Shown here piece by piece: positions 1 to 12,381 of a stretch of 64,000 bases of DNA (position 1 is its first letter; every line of letters starts with the position of its first letter). The position numbers were made by a program, and so were the translations under genes. The DNA lies in assembly GCF_033473495.1 (NCBI RefSeq), contig NC_088936.1, positions 3,906,001-3,970,000 of the forward strand. Direction: 5' to 3'. The stretch comes from Cercospora beticola (taxonomy: Eukaryota; Ascomycota; Dothideomycetes; Mycosphaerellales; Mycosphaerellaceae). Below the pieces are notes generated by a model, which was given only the letters and a program-made list of their open reading frames with translations, made no database searches and was not told where the DNA came from.

Positions 1-2811
1 GCGGGTTGTCCATCCTGCGGCGGAGGATAATACGCAGGACTGGGCTGCAATCGAATCGGTTGGTTTGGATCCAGGTGGCTTACGACGCGTTGCAGAGCCG
101 ACGGGATGCCGTTGACGTTACCGTTGCCATCCATTGTGCTCGCCCTTTGCCGCCCGGCACGTGTTGTGGCTTGCGCATATAAGTTCTGCTGAGGCTGCTG
201 TGCGTAGGGATGCATGCCCGCTGCAGGAGGTGGTTGTTGTATCATGGGTACTTGCTGTCCATAGGCTGTCTGCACGGGAGGGTTGGCAGGATATGGTGGC
301 GGCGCTCCTTGCTGGCTCGGACTATACATGTTTTGATACATTGCCTGTTGATGTTGCTGTTGCGCAACGGCAGGACTGTTCGGGTAGCCAGGAGTCATGC
401 CATGCATGGCATTGGCATATGCAGCGTTGGCGGCTTGCTGCACTTGAGCAGCCTGTGCTTGCTGCTGCCTTTGCCTGGACATAGCCTCAGCTTGCTGTTG
501 TTGCTGCACGCCCGGTGCCGGTGATCTTGATGTTGGCTTCAGATCCATCCTTGGCTGGAAAGGTCCGGTGAACTTTTGTTGTGTGATGAAGGGATGAGTT
601 CGTGCCTGTTGAGGAGTCCATCGTTCGAGCGGATTTATGTTGAGGAGGCCGTGAACGAAGTCAATGAAGGCTTCACGATTGGCCATTTCTACTCCAAGTC
701 AGCTCAAGTTTCATTTCTTCAATACCTTAAGTTGGCGTACCTCGTTCCATCTCGTTCTGCTTCATGCCCTTCCTTGGCATGGGGTAGGCCCGAATGATGT
801 CCGGTAGTCGTGTTTGCTGGAAGTATTTTTTGCTTGGCTGCTCTTTCGTTCCATGCTCTCGCGAATATTGCTCCATTGACTTGAGTCTGTAAGTCCTTCG
901 CCCGAACTCGTCATGCACTTTTTCGAAGAACTCTCCTGACTGCTTGCCAACTTCCAGCATCCACGTCGGCGGCAGTCCCAGCATTTCTGTTATCCGTGAG
1001 ACTTGGTTGTACTCCGAAGAACCCGGGAATAATGGAAGTCCCAAGAACAGCTCAACAACAATACAGCCGAGTGACCACATGTCAATGGCCGCTGAATATG
1101 GCAGTCCGAGAAGCACTTCCGGAGATCGATAGAATCGGGACTGAATGTAGGTGTACACGGTTTGTCGCTCATCGCATGCGGAACCGAAGTCGATGATCTT
1201 GATGATGGGGCTCTCTAGGCTGCGAGACTGTTAGCATATACTTTGCTTTCCGGACACGCCGACTCACTTCTTCAGCAGAATGTTCTCCGGTTTCAGATCA
1301 CAATGTATCAGCTTAGCCTTGCTCAGCAGACACAGCCCGTTCAGTAATTGCTGAGCGAACACTCTGACCAATGTTGTGCTCAAGCCCCGGAACTGATTCT
1401 GCTTGATCAGCTCGTACAGATTCACAGACAGCAGTTCGAACACCAAGCACAAATGCTGCCTGTGAATAAAGGTGTCCTTCAGCCGCAGAATGTGGTGATC
1501 GTCATTCTTGTCCATCCTTCCGTTCAGCAGATCCAGTACAGATACCTCCATCATGCTTTGATTGAAGTACGCTGTCTTGTTCTTCACCACCTTGACGGCC
1601 ACCACTTCTTGTGTCTTCAAGTTCTGACATTTTACGACTTGTCCAAAAGTACCTTGCCCCAGCACGTCCAATATCAGGTACCTGTTCTTGTGGTTCGTCT
1701 CTTCTGACCCCAAAATATCGTTGACGTACAAGATGTAGTCACTGTCCTCATTATCGTACCCATCATTCTTAACACCTTTGCTTGGCTTTGTCAGCACTCT
1801 CCGTGGGTTCCGCGAAGACTCGTATTGGAAGGCGGGATTGCATATTCGATACGTGGCCGGGAGATGTGTGGTGAGTGCCTGCAGTGGACTAATGAAGCCA
1901 CCTTCTGGATTCGCTCTCCTGAAGGGTGGTTGCGTGTTGACCTGCGCGCTCAAATCGGACGCGTTGTAGACTCGAGAAAACTGAGGCACCACATTCTTGC
2001 CGTGCGCAGATTGCGATGGCCTCTTCTCAGGCTCGGGAGCCTCTTGTCCAAAAACAGCATTCAGCTGTTGCGTTGCAGACTGGGGGTAGTATGATGCGGG
2101 CGTCTGCAACGTCGACTGCAGCGGAGGCAGCTGATTTGTGTGTGCGCGCGCTGACGCGGGAGGAGAGGCGTAGTACCTCCCTTGCTGTGTCGGAGATGCG
2201 TACTGACTCTGCCTGTTAGGAGACTGGCGCGCCGATTGCTGCGGTGTGTATGACGTATACTGCGTCGGATTGGCGCTGAGGTTCTGCTGTTGCGGCGGAC
2301 TCGTATATGTGGTGGGTGAAGTGTTCATTGGCGAGTACCGTGCGCGGTTGCTACCATCGTCCTGAGCGTGTGTCGGTAGGTACTGCGAGGACAATCTGCT
2401 CGTGGCGGGCGGGCGAGAGTATTTTTGTTGGTTGAACGGGTCCGCGTCCATGTCCACGTCCATCTGGCTGCCATTGTAGTCCATGGCGGTCGCGTTGCGC
2501 TGGCGGGTTGCTGCTTCTTGCGAGTTGGGCGTGGAAATGCTCATCGACGCCGCCCGCGAGGCGATGGACGGCGACGACTGGTGGTAGGCTTCGTACTTTT
2601 GCTGCTTGGCCGAGGGTGTTGAGGGCACGAAGTGCGGCTGTTGTTGCTGCTGCGTCGGCGGTTGCTGCACGGGCAGGCTGCTGCTCGCTGAAGAGGGCGG
2701 CGCGGCTATCTGGCTATCATATCGCTGCGTGGACTCGGTCGGGGTGTGGGCGGTGGTGGAGGAGGCAGAGGCCGAGTGGTGTTGCGTGCTCGCCGGCGAG
2801 GCGAGGTCCAT
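1..2811 (-). CDS. YAK1: YAK1-like DYRK-family protein kinase (3' end outside window)
   Basis: Dual-specificity tyrosine-regulated kinase of the Yak1 type, which in fungi acts in the nucleus and cytoplasm to restrain growth downstream of PKA/TOR. Exons read on the minus strand are 2811-1268, 1219-741 and 688 to beyond base 1; the introns (1220-1267, 689-740) are GT..AG and keep phase. Residues 1 to about 375 are low complexity, rich in Gln, Ser and Pro. The kinase domain follows: glycine loop GQGTFG, lysine in VAVKVVK, catalytic loop HCDLKPEN, then FGSAC just after intron 1 and the DYRK activation loop [13 protein letters not shown]. The C-terminal tail is again Gln-rich and is cut by the window edge. 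The start is the first in-frame ATG (2811); the frame stays open upstream but only with a TTG at 2844. YAK1 is by far the best fit among DYRK kinases. Confidence 0.93.
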
Positions 2812-4363
2812 CTGACTGTGCAAGCGGCCAGCGAACGATCGCAATGCAGCGCGGCGGTTGACTGCGCGTGAGTTGCAACGTGCTTAGCGCCTGCGCCGAC
2901 CAGGTACAGACAGTGCTGTAACCGCGAAACGGGCAGCTTTTGGGCACGAATCTGCCTCAGCTCAGCGCCGCCTTCCGCTGCCGCCCAGTCTGGTGTCGGC
3001 CTGCTCGTCGTCGTCGTCGTCGGTGGGCGATGGGCGTCCCCGCTATGCAGGCCAGCGCACAGATGGTCCCGTCGCAGGTTGGTCGCGCGGTGGATTGTCG
3101 GCTAGGATCAGGACAAAGCTCACGCTTGCCGTCAATCAACGAACCGCCCGGCCTTTCTGATTGCGACACGACTCGGGTAACCGATCCGGAACAGGTGACG
3201 CAGCGGGATATGGCAGGCACAGGTCTATAAGAGATCGGGGGCGGAGGCGGCGGTGGAACCACAAATGACGGCGGAGCAAGCAGAGGAACACGATCCACTG
3301 GCGTCGTCAGGCTGAGGCCCAGCAAGGTTTCAACTCGGCCCAGTTGGCTTCTCGCTCAATCAAAGCCTCCTCTCTCCTGCAATCACCTGGAGTAACACCT
3401 GTATCACACGCTTTTGCCTCTCCTGAACACGCGCACACAATCGTAACTATGCTGGTGATGGCCGTCGCGCACTTTGCTGGTTTGACCTCGATTGGGCATC
3501 GTTCAGAAGTGCTTCTGCCCGTCAACGCAGATTGACAGCTGACAGACTCCACCAATTGGCACCCTGGCACGCACATCCATCCTGCCCAACGCACAGTCAT
3601 CAACGTTCCGTCGCAGATGAGCTATCCGGTGCCCAAGAAACATTTGCGGTGCTATACGGGCGTCTGCAGAGCATGCTAAGCTTCTATCTGTGCATGGAGA
3701 GCCATGGTAGGCGACTGCAAAAAGTTGTCATTCTGCAACGAACGACGCATTGCGCCAGCACGCGTGAAGGATCGTGAGTAGTAGCAAACAAGACATCTGA
3801 TGAAGCCGTCGTGAAATTCTTGTCCTTTTGCTACTAAGCAGAAAAGCGATCAGACATGCACTTCCATCGGAGGTACTAAGGGCTTCAAACTGGCACACCG
3901 CGAAGCCTGAGGAACTGCCTTTCCACGATTCAATTCGATCACTTGGTACATGACCGCTCTCCGAGCACACAGCAGACGATGTCCCACAGCTATGCTGACT
4001 GGCAGTCAACTTTGGGGCCAGGACTGTGAGAATGGTTCACGGTCTTGGCGTGCAGGTTGTCCTTCTTTAACTGAGGCAGGCACGAACAATGACCTTAGAT
4101 CATGCAGACAAGACATGCAAAACAACACTGTCTGAGCTTGCGTCTCATGTAGCGTGAACCAGAATTGAATGTACTAATGTGGCATGTTCCAGGCAGGTTG
4201 GCGAGCCCCAGAGACATCAAGAATGCACTTGCAGCAAATGGCAGCAAGTGCCACAACTGCACCTTCCATATAAAGCTGGCGGCCTGTTCATCTTTGCAAC
4301 CCTGAAACTTCCACTTCGCAACCTCACACTCACGAAAACCGCTATCAGTCCAGTCCACACAAC
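2812..4363. other. Intergenic region between YAK1 and the first BTB gene
   Basis: This is the 5' flank of YAK1 on one side and of the BTB gene on the other. It holds a short GTC/CGA trinucleotide run near 3006-3021 in the presumed YAK1 leader. I see no reading frame with coding character and no RNA gene. Confidence 0.6.
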
Positions 4364-5458
4364 ATGTCTGGTCACCAAATTGCCGAGATCGACCCGCAGG
4401 GCGATGTGGTACTTGCCTTCAACAGCGCAGACGGGACATCTTCGTACGTCAGGCAGATACATGCTCAGTATCTCGAGTCTGGTTGCTGATAACTGATCCC
4501 CTTCGCAGCGCCCGTCTGCGCGTATCCTCAGTCGCGCTTCGTTTCGGCTCCCCGGTCTTCAACAGGATGCTCCATTCGAATTTCAAGGAAGGCCAACAAT
4601 TCAAAGCCACTGGCTATGTGGAAATCCCGCTCGAAGACGACTCGAAGGGCATGACTGTATTGTGCAGAGCCCTCCACTTACAGCACAAAGTCGTAATGGT
4701 GAAGCTGAGCTCCAAAGATTTGCTGAAGGTGGCGGAGGTTTGCGACAAGTACGACTGCATTGAGGCCCTGGCCCCGCTGGCCGATTTCTGGCTGAAAGAC
4801 CGCAAACCGGATCGTGGCACGGTACTTGCCGCTTATCTCTTCCGACGACAGGAGCTGTTTTCGAAGATCGCCACATCCTTCTTCGTGGATGTTGACAACT
4901 ATCAGGAACAGGATGCGGAAAACCCCGTACTTTCCGAGTTGTGGGAGAATCTCATCGGTAAGTGGACAACCAGAAAGACAGCAATTTGAACAGTACTAAT
5001 TCGTAGAAGATGCCATGGAATTCGAGCGCTACTCTATCGAAGACGATATTTGGGACTTCATCGAACGTCAATTCTTCGAAGTTGATGATGGCAACGAGGA
5101 ATACGCAACATGTGCAGACGACTGCATCGCAATGGCAGTATATCGGTGCAAATTCGCGGATGCTATCGACAAGAATCTCCTGACGCCACATCGGCAATTC
5201 CATAATGATTGCGGCCTCGGACAACGAATCAAGTCCTTGGAGAAGGCGACTTTCGTTCTCCCAGAGAAAGACAACCGCTTTCCATGCACAGCTGACGATT
5301 GCTATATGAGCAATGCCAAGAGCGGGTCTGAATGGGAGAAAGTATTTAGAGATGGGGGCAAGGCATTTAGGAGGAAGTTGCCCAAGATATGTCTCGGCTG
5401 TGTGATGGAAGGAAAAATGTTCAAGCTGAATGGTTGCAAGCACGATGAGGAGGTTTGA
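4364..5458 (+). CDS. BTB/POZ domain protein, paralogue A
   Basis: 326-residue protein with an N-terminal BTB/POZ fold, a protein-interaction domain often used by Cullin-3 substrate adaptors; the partner here is unknown. Exons: 4364-4443, 4509-4957, 5007-5458. The BTB core covers roughly residues 8-115: DPQGDVVLAF, then LRVSSVALRFGSPVFNRML with the typical F-KEG turn, an acidic strand and a helix around KYDCIEAL. The C-terminal half has cysteine pairs (CADDC; PCTADDC) and ends in CLGCVMEG followed by CKH. Intron 1 is phase 2 and intron 2 phase 1, the same places and phases as in the gene at 6050-7166. The ATG at 4364 starts the conserved 'DP.GDVVL' segment. It is one of three paralogues in the first 14 kb. 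The BTB call is firm; the cellular role is unknown. Confidence 0.86.
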
Positions 5459-6049
5459 AGCTACCGCATGACCGACACGGACGAAATTACAAGGACTGGC
5501 GTACCTCATATCTTTTGTGGCGTACACTGCACTGCCCAATCGATGATTGGATGGACTAGCAGCATTGCTCCCCGGCATGGAGGAACCTTTGAGGCTTCAC
5601 TTGCCACACAATCTACAGAAGAGACGGGATGGCATGCGGCTCAATTGAGGCCCCAGAAGCGCTCGAGCTGCGATAGTTTGACAGGAATCGGTACCAGGTA
5701 AAGCTACTCATCGCTTGGGAGTCCAATACTGATGGTGTCTCTGATCTAATTCGAAGTGCCCTTGTGCAAGTGAAGACGCTCAATGAGCAGCAGTGTGCAG
5801 TGAGCAAAGATACAGTTCGGGTGTAATAGAGCAAGATGCGACGGAATGCACGGAAAAGCTCCAATCCGCTTTAGCAAGAAGTCGTTGAGACATTGATGTG
5901 CAGATGTTTGCTCCTGCACATGCAAGACCAAGATCCCTGTTTGTTGTGCAGTCGCGTTCGGCAGCTACTTCACTTGCTCGCTTTCGCCCTGCACCTTGCC
6001 GATGACTTGCACTTGGCTTCCTCAATACCACCCGCCACACAGCATCGCC
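5459..6049. other. Intergenic region between BTB paralogues A and B
   Basis: Holds the 3' flank of A and the promoter of B. No coding frame and no obvious repeat; the two paralogues are head-to-tail about 590 bases apart. Confidence 0.6.
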
Positions 6050-7166
6050 ATGGCTGACAGCGTGGTGGACATCGACCCGGATGGCGACGTCGTCCTTGTC
6101 TGCGGCTCAGCCGACAAAACGTAAGTAAAAGCACTGGAGCCTGTCGAATACCTGTTGCTGATTCGAATCGCAGCAAGCGACTTCGAGTTTCATCGAAAGT
6201 GCTCTCACTTGCGTCGCCAGTATTCAAGACCATGCTGGGTCCTGACTTCAAAGAGGGCAAGCGGCTGTCCAAACACGGGTCACTCAACCTGCCGCTTCCT
6301 GATGACGACGGCGAAGACATGACCATCATCTGCAACATTCTGCACTTCCGCCACAGCAAGCTGCCCAGGCAGCTCGATACCATCAAGCTGCAGGATATCT
6401 CCGTGCTCGCCGATAAGTACAGTTGCACGATGGCGCTGGGCCCGATCGTAGAGCATTGGGTCGAAGAACTCCGCAAAGATTGTTCTGACGCCGTCAGAGT
6501 CATCTTGATCTGCGCTTCGTTTCGTCTACACTTGCCATTGATGTTCGGCGAACTTGGACGCGAGCACATCCTGCGCTACAATGGCAAATGCACACTTGTT
6601 GGTGATCGGCCTGAGCAAGAGGTTCTTCAGAAACTCTTTGGTAATGCTTTGAAAACGACAACTTATGCCACGTTGCAGTACTAATCAAGAACGCAGATGC
6701 CATGAACGTCGAGGCCCTGAACGCACGTGGAAAGATTGCGAAGTTTGTCGACACGATGATGGTCATGCACTGTGATACGGACAGCACGCACGGCTCTAAT
6801 TGCCCTCGCGCTCTCGACTACGTTGTTGGTTTCCTTCGAACACTGCGCCGTGCTGAGCTATGGCCCATGCACACCACCTCTGACCACACCCTGGAGTCTC
6901 TGCTGAGCAAGATGAGATCGGTCAATTGGCAGCAGGTAGAACTGAGTACTAGGACCTGTGGTCACAGCAGCTGGACGGACACTTGCTTCTGCTCAAGCGG
7001 CATGAGCAGCACCAACCCTACACTCAATGGTATATTCACAAGTCGAGCAGACAAAATTGTAAAGGAGATTCCAGAGCTTTGTTTGGGATGCGCGCTCGAA
7101 GGCGCAACTTGGAAGAAGGCCGATTGTGATCATCCTCAAGGTTCATCGTCACCATTCGGGATCTGA
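6050..7166 (+). CDS. BTB/POZ domain protein, paralogue B
   Basis: 335-residue BTB/POZ protein, tandem paralogue of the gene at 4364-5458. Exons: 6050-6120, 6174-6640, 6697-7166. It begins with DIDPDGDVVLVCG, followed after intron 1 by RLRVSSKVLSLASPVFKTML and F-KEG, then the KYSCTMAL helix. The C-terminal part carries scattered cysteines and the same closing signature as A: PELCLGCALEG, then CDH. Both introns match A in position and phase (phase 2 after the first BTB strands; phase 1 before an identical 'DAM' tripeptide), so the copy arose by DNA duplication and not by retroposition. The stop is 278 bases from the 3' end of the convergent kinesin gene. Function unknown beyond the interaction domain. 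Confidence 0.86.
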
Positions 7167-7444
7167 GCATTACATGATACCGACGGTTGCTCCAACGACT
7201 GAAGCAGCGCGTTATATTGGTTCATCGGATCGTCAAAGCGAGTAAGGCATATTCAAGCAGCGTACGGAACGGCCGCTGCTGACTAGAGTGCCATTGAACA
7301 GAGCACAGCGTAACATTCAAATGTGTCAAGCAGTCACAACTTCTGTACAAATACCATTCAGACGCAGTGCTGTTCATCCTGTCTCATAAGCGCCCAAAGT
7401 ATGATGACAAGCAAAATTACGAAACAGTCGTGGTCATGTCTTCC

Positions 7445-9803
7445 TCACAAAGCATCATCAAACGACATCCCACTGCCCTCCCACTTCCTCGTCTTCAACA
7501 CTCTCATCTTCTTACTCGGACTCCTCAGCCCCTTCTCCCTCTCTACATTCGCAAGCTGAGCTCTCAACCTCGCGTTCTCCTCCTCCAACTCACCAACCCT
7601 TGGATTCTCCTTTCCAGAAACCTTTCTCCCAGTACCTCTCAAAGCCAAGGAGCCTACGCGTTGCGCAAGCCCATCGACGTTAGGACTCTGTGGTGGAATG
7701 TTCTCCTGATCCTCAAGATCTCCCTCCTCATCCTCGTATACTGAGATCCCCCTCGCCATGATCTCCAATTTCCGATCAACATGCTCGTCCTGCCGATCCA
7801 TTTCCTCATCTCTCGCGGCACGCCACCTTCTCTGCTCGAGCGCCATTTTCGCCTCCATTTCGGAGAAAACTTCATCGCGGATCTGTTCCTCGATCTCATC
7901 GATGCGGAGTTCGGAATTGGCCCACGCAGCTTCAGCTTCCATGCGGCGATTCGTTTCTTCTTGGAGATGAATTTGAGCGATCTCCAATTCTTCTCGTAGG
8001 CGAGTGATTTGTTCCAACGCGGCTTCGAGATCTTCCGTGAGGGCAGAGGGTGTGACGCGGCCGGAACCAGGTGCACTTCGTGAGCCAGGCGCGAGACCGA
8101 TGCTTTGTGTCGTACTAGGGACGCGAGGATTCTCGATCTTCTTTGCGAGTGCAGAGTATCGTAAGATCTGGCTTGTGGCGTTGTAGTCACCGAGAGGGTC
8201 GGCCGTGACGATCATGACGGCCTTTTGTCTTGATCTGTGGTTCATGCTAGTTGGGGCGAGACTGTCACTGAAGAGGAGCTCGGTGAGTTTGCACTGGCGG
8301 AAAGGTACTAGAGCTTGAGCGTTTGACTTCGCATTCTCGACTTGCATTTGCATGCATTGTCCGAGATACATGAGAGATGTGTTGATGGCTCCTCCTTCGG
8401 CGAGAGTGGCGCCCGCAGTCTTCGCTTGACGAGCGCGTTCGGATCCTACGAATTGTGTGTCAGAAGGCAACGCGAAGATGCATGTGTTTCACTTACCAGC
8501 AAGATCAGCAATGGTCATCGTGCTGCTCGCCCATGGCCCGGGTACGCCATGTCCACGGTGACGCTTCTTGACCTCCATGCAGAAGAAGCCGTGACTGCGT
8601 GATGATGTAGCATTGCTTCCTGTGCCAGCAGTTTGGCGCTCTCGGAGGCCAGTCTCGAGGACCAGCAGGGCATCATCAAGGTTCGAGCAGACAACCTTTC
8701 GAAGTCCAGCCACCAGCTTCCGATCGGGTGAGCCTTCTGTGGCCTTGAATAGGAGTGCTCGTCGCTTCGCTGGCGACTTTCCGGGCGTGGGTGCAGCAAG
8801 CAAATCGAAAATCTTGTCGTTGTGAACTTCGTACATGCTGATAACAATCGCGTACTCGGCATCTTCATCGATCTCAATCTCAATGTCTTCGGTGGAGGGG
8901 GAAGAGGGTAACTCAGAAACACGAGGGGCATAGCGCTTCGAACTGGGTGCGGACATGAAAGACGATTCCTGATGATGAAAAGACTGTGTAAGCTTTGCGA
9001 TACTGCGTGTGAATCGTGTAAGATGAAACTTTGAAGGTGAAGGGGGGAGGGGAGAGGTGGGTTTCTGATATGCGCTGATATCAGGATACAATCTGTCGTA
9101 GACGGTTGAAGTGTCTTCTGACCGATGCTGCTCGTTGAGAGTGGGGAAGGCGCCTGGTATGGCTGTTGGCAAAGTAGAGTCTCGTACAAATGCTGGTGTG
9201 GTGGCTCTCGACATGCGGCTGACATTTCCGTTGTCGTAAATGCTGTCGAGAAAGTCGCCTGCTCTGTAGATTTGCGACTCGGCTGGGTCTGCAGTCTGGA
9301 TTGAGTTGAATGCAAAGACGCTGGTGTCCGTCTCTGCGAGGTACGGCTCGAGATGTCGGTAGAGGACGTCCAGGGTGAGCTGGGTCAAGCCTCGCTGGCA
9401 TCTGTCGCCCAAGATAGTATGCGACTGCTTCGTGTCAGAGTCTGTGTGATCTATTCTCTCCCATGTTTCGCACCTTTCCCGACCCAGAGACACCCAATGT
9501 TGCAAGCAGGCCATCTCGGCCAAGTTTGCCGGGCTCGCCAATTACTCCCTCGATCAATGGTATTATGCCGGTGCTGTCGAAGACATCTCGCTGTTGCGCA
9601 TCTTCCTCGAACACGCCGGTAAACTCGAATGTCTCCACCGCTTTCCGTCTCGTGTCGTTCGTCGGCGGGTTGATGGTAATGTGTGTCGGAAGCTCATCTT
9701 CACTGGCGCTCTCTTGGACATCGAGGAAACGCTCGTTGTTGTGTCGGCTCGGTCGCAGGCGCAAGAACACGTCGAACAGTGATGTCGGCTTCATGTTTTC
9801 CAT
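7445..9803 (-). CDS. Kinesin-6-like motor protein
   Basis: 752-residue kinesin. Exons on the minus strand: 9803-9474, 9424-8497, 8445-7445; introns of 49 and 51 bases are GT..AG and in phase. The N-terminal motor (about 1-520) has the P-loop GVSGSGKSHT, rebuilt exactly across intron 1, switch I SSRSH and switch II DLAGSER, rebuilt across intron 2. About 145 residues, rich in Ser and Pro, are inserted between the strand SVFAFNS (about 145) and YAIVISMYEVHNDKIFDLL (about 300). An insertion at that place is typical of kinesin-6 (MKLP1, fission yeast Klp9), which organise the spindle midzone. A coiled coil covers about 545-645 and a basic tail follows. The start is the first true ATG (9803); the frame is open further upstream only with a TTG. 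Kinesin is certain; subfamily 6 is a good inference. Confidence 0.9.
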
Positions 9804-10025
9804 GTTGAAGGCAGTTCGGGTCACAGCAGCCACTTTATGCAAACGATACAAGGACTGCGCCGTTCAGTGAAACGCCGCGCCAAAGTTCAGTTGCATGAAT
9901 AGTCAGTGTTTGCAGCGCGAGCACGACCGCGGTTGTCAAGGGCAACAATCGATACCCAACTTTTGGCGGCGCGCGGACTTCGACAGGGAGTGAGGCAGAT
10001 CCGCTCACAAGGAACTGACATCGTG
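9804..10025. promoter_or_regulatory. Shared divergent promoter, kinesin / PPR gene
   Basis: Only 222 bases separate the ATGs of two divergent genes, so they must share promoter sequence. No specific factor site is recognised. Confidence 0.55.
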
Positions 10026-12131
10026 ATGCTGGAGTGTAGCGCATGCGTATCACGCGTGCTACGGTCCATTGCAGGCGATGGACGACATGCCGCCTCGATA
10101 TCGACTCGGCCCTTGATACTAACGCCTCACCTGGCCCAGCGACCGCATCGGAGACGACTTGCCACGGCCGTCGAAGTCGAAACGCCGTCCAAAGATGCGC
10201 TCTCAGGACTTGTGCCCGTCGACAAGCCCACGGTCGAGCAGTTCGCGCAGAAAAGAGGAGGGCCGATCGTGATTGCGAACGAAAAGGCGTTGCGAAAAGA
10301 GTTGGAATACCTCAAGGACCCCCTCAAACTTGCCGATCACGTCGATTATGTCCTGCGCTGTGAGCAGCCTGACAAGGCATTGGATCTCTGTCGACTGGCG
10401 AGCAAGAACATGAACTGCATAGTGTCGTGGAACCATGTGGTCGCCTGGAATGCGCACAATGGACGGCCCGCGAAGGCCATCGCCATCTTCAACGAAATGA
10501 AGAAGAGGGGCCAATTTCCCGACAGCTATACCTACATGCGCCTCTTAACAGCATTGTCCGAGAGCAAGGAAGAAGTTGGAAAAATCGTGTCCATATATCA
10601 CGGCATGTGCAGCCCTTCAAGCAAAGTGAAGCCAAACACTTCGCATACCAGCGCTGCCCTGAGGGCGTGCTCTCTTGCTGGTGACATGGACGCATTATGG
10701 GGAATTGTAAGCAGACTACCTGAGAAGGGACCAAACGCCCCAGACGCCAAGGTTTACACCACAATCTTGCAAGCCATAAAGCATAACGCGCTGGGAGCCG
10801 AAGCAGATGTGAGCCTGCTGGAGGCACAGAGACAAGATGCGGTGAACGAAGGGCGAAGGATATGGCAAGAAGTCATCTCCAAATGGCGCGAAGGCGCGTT
10901 GATGCTTGACGAGAGCTTGGTCGTGGCAATGGCAGACTTGCTTCTATTGAGCAACCGGATGCAAGACAGGGACAACGTGCTGGATCTGATACACCAAACT
11001 ACAGGGCTGGAACGTCAGATTGCACCCATCGGCTCAGAGGAACGACGTACAGGGCACGTACCAGTAGAAAAACCTGTCCACGAAGAAGCCCGACTTGCGC
11101 CAGCAGAAGGTCTCCACGATTTCACGCCAGTGCCATCTTTTCATGCTTTCAACCCCGTGACGCCCGCCATGCGAAGCGACAAGTCCAAACGTCCGCAAGC
11201 ACTGGTGTGGGTTCGCCCAGGAAACGGCATTCTCGCCATGCTCATTCGAGTCTGCGATGTTATGCGGACGCCGAAGGCCCTCAATAGCTACTGGGATATC
11301 CTCACATCTGCTCCTCACCGCGTCATACCCGACCCGGCCAATTTTCACCACATGCTGAACGTCTTACGAACCAACCGAAGCTCCGTACGCGCCGCACACG
11401 TCCTGCAGCGCATGCACGACGAAGTCGGCGTCAAGGCCCTCCCCATGACTTATATCCTGGCCATGAGAATTTGCGCACGAGACCGCAATAATCCCAACAT
11501 CATCGACATCGCCACGGATATCATCAATGACATGGAGAAACAACTCCACCCGCTCGACATGCAGACATTGCAAATGTACATCTCTCTCGCACAAAAAACG
11601 AACAATGGCCCAAATATCATCGAAGCCTTGAACCGTGTTCTGGAGATGGAGGAGAAGATCTTCAAAAGTGATCCACAAACGAAATCTGTAGCTTCGGAAC
11701 ACAATGCAGTCGCAACGGACGTCTACTCTGCGATGCGATCCGCGATCGATCAATTGCTGGTTCGAAAGTTGATCCCGAAGGGTGCGGAGGAGCATTGGCA
11801 GGAAGTGAGAAAGAAGGTGGATTATTCGAGGGGTGAATTGCAGTTCGGGAGTAACTTCAGAGTTGGTCGGAAGCATGCTTCGGAGAATCGGCTTGGTACA
11901 ACAGATGCTCGTGCGGGGAGAATGAAAGCGGAAAGGGGAGATGGCCAGGTGCTGTTGCCTCCGAGGGAGGGGAGGCGCAACTTTCAGAAGTCGGTCCCAT
12001 CACACGGGCGGAGCCAGAGAGTTCTGAGGTTCGGTGGGCAGGTGCGAACATGGCCGCCCAAGAGGAGAGTGGAGAATGGCCTTGGGAAGACAGATGGGTT
12101 TGCGGATACACCTGGGGATTTGGTGGGTTGA
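10026..12131 (+). CDS. Pentatricopeptide repeat (PPR) protein, probably mitochondrial
   Basis: 701-residue single-exon protein. The N-terminus (MLECSACVSRVLRS and on through about residue 45) is rich in Arg and Ser and lacks acidic residues, as expected of a mitochondrial presequence. Helical-pair repeats of PPR type follow: 'SWNHVVAWNAHNGRPAKAIA' with FNEMKKRGQFPDSYTYMRLL, and a second block with PDAKVYTTIL. PPR proteins bind organelle RNA and act in its processing, stability or translation. The C-terminal 100 residues are basic and low in complexity. The frame is open upstream to 9906 but without an upstream ATG, so 10026 is taken as the start. Which mitochondrial transcript it serves cannot be told. 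It converges with BTB paralogue C, whose stop is 250 bases away. Confidence 0.85.
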   Translation: MLECSACVSRVLRSIAGDGRHAASISTRPLILTPHLAQRPHRRRLATAVEVETPSKDALSGLVPVDKPTVEQFAQKRGGPIVIANEKALRKELEYLKDPLKLADHVDYVLRCEQPDKALDLCRLASKNMNCIVSWNHVVAWNAHNGRPAKAIAIFNEMKKRGQFPDSYTYMRLLTALSESKEEVGKIVSIYHGMCSPSSKVKPNTSHTSAALRACSLAGDMDALWGIVSRLPEKGPNAPDAKVYTTILQAIKHNALGAEADVSLLEAQRQDAVNEGRRIWQEVISKWREGALMLDESLVVAMADLLLLSNRMQDRDNVLDLIHQTTGLERQIAPIGSEERRTGHVPVEKPVHEEARLAPAEGLHDFTPVPSFHAFNPVTPAMRSDKSKRPQALVWVRPGNGILAMLIRVCDVMRTPKALNSYWDILTSAPHRVIPDPANFHHMLNVLRTNRSSVRAAHVLQRMHDEVGVKALPMTYILAMRICARDRNNPNIIDIATDIINDMEKQLHPLDMQTLQMYISLAQKTNNGPNIIEALNRVLEMEEKIFKSDPQTKSVASEHNAVATDVYSAMRSAIDQLLVRKLIPKGAEEHWQEVRKKVDYSRGELQFGSNFRVGRKHASENRLGTTDARAGRMKAERGDGQVLLPPREGRRNFQKSVPSHGRSQRVLRFGGQVRTWPPKRRVENGLGKTDGFADTPGDLVG

Positions 12132-12381
12132 TAGTTGTATCATGTATAGATTACAGGGCAAACTCTACTGGATTTGTCCCAGCCACCTAGCAGCGCGTTG
12201 TATGTGCCTTCAGTGTGACAACAAGCATTTTGATGGCGGCGACGACATCCGAGCCGCAGTACCTCAAAACCTGCCAGGACATCCGTCTCCATCAATTCTC
12301 CCGTCTCACAGCTGACGCAGCGACTCCTCCATGCTTCGCTCGGTATAGTGTGCAATGAGACTTCTGACTGCAATGGTGTTC

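Noticed and set aside
9804..9851. Upstream extension of the kinesin start to 9851
   Set aside because: The codon there is TTG; the first ATG is at 9803 and starts directly before the motor domain.
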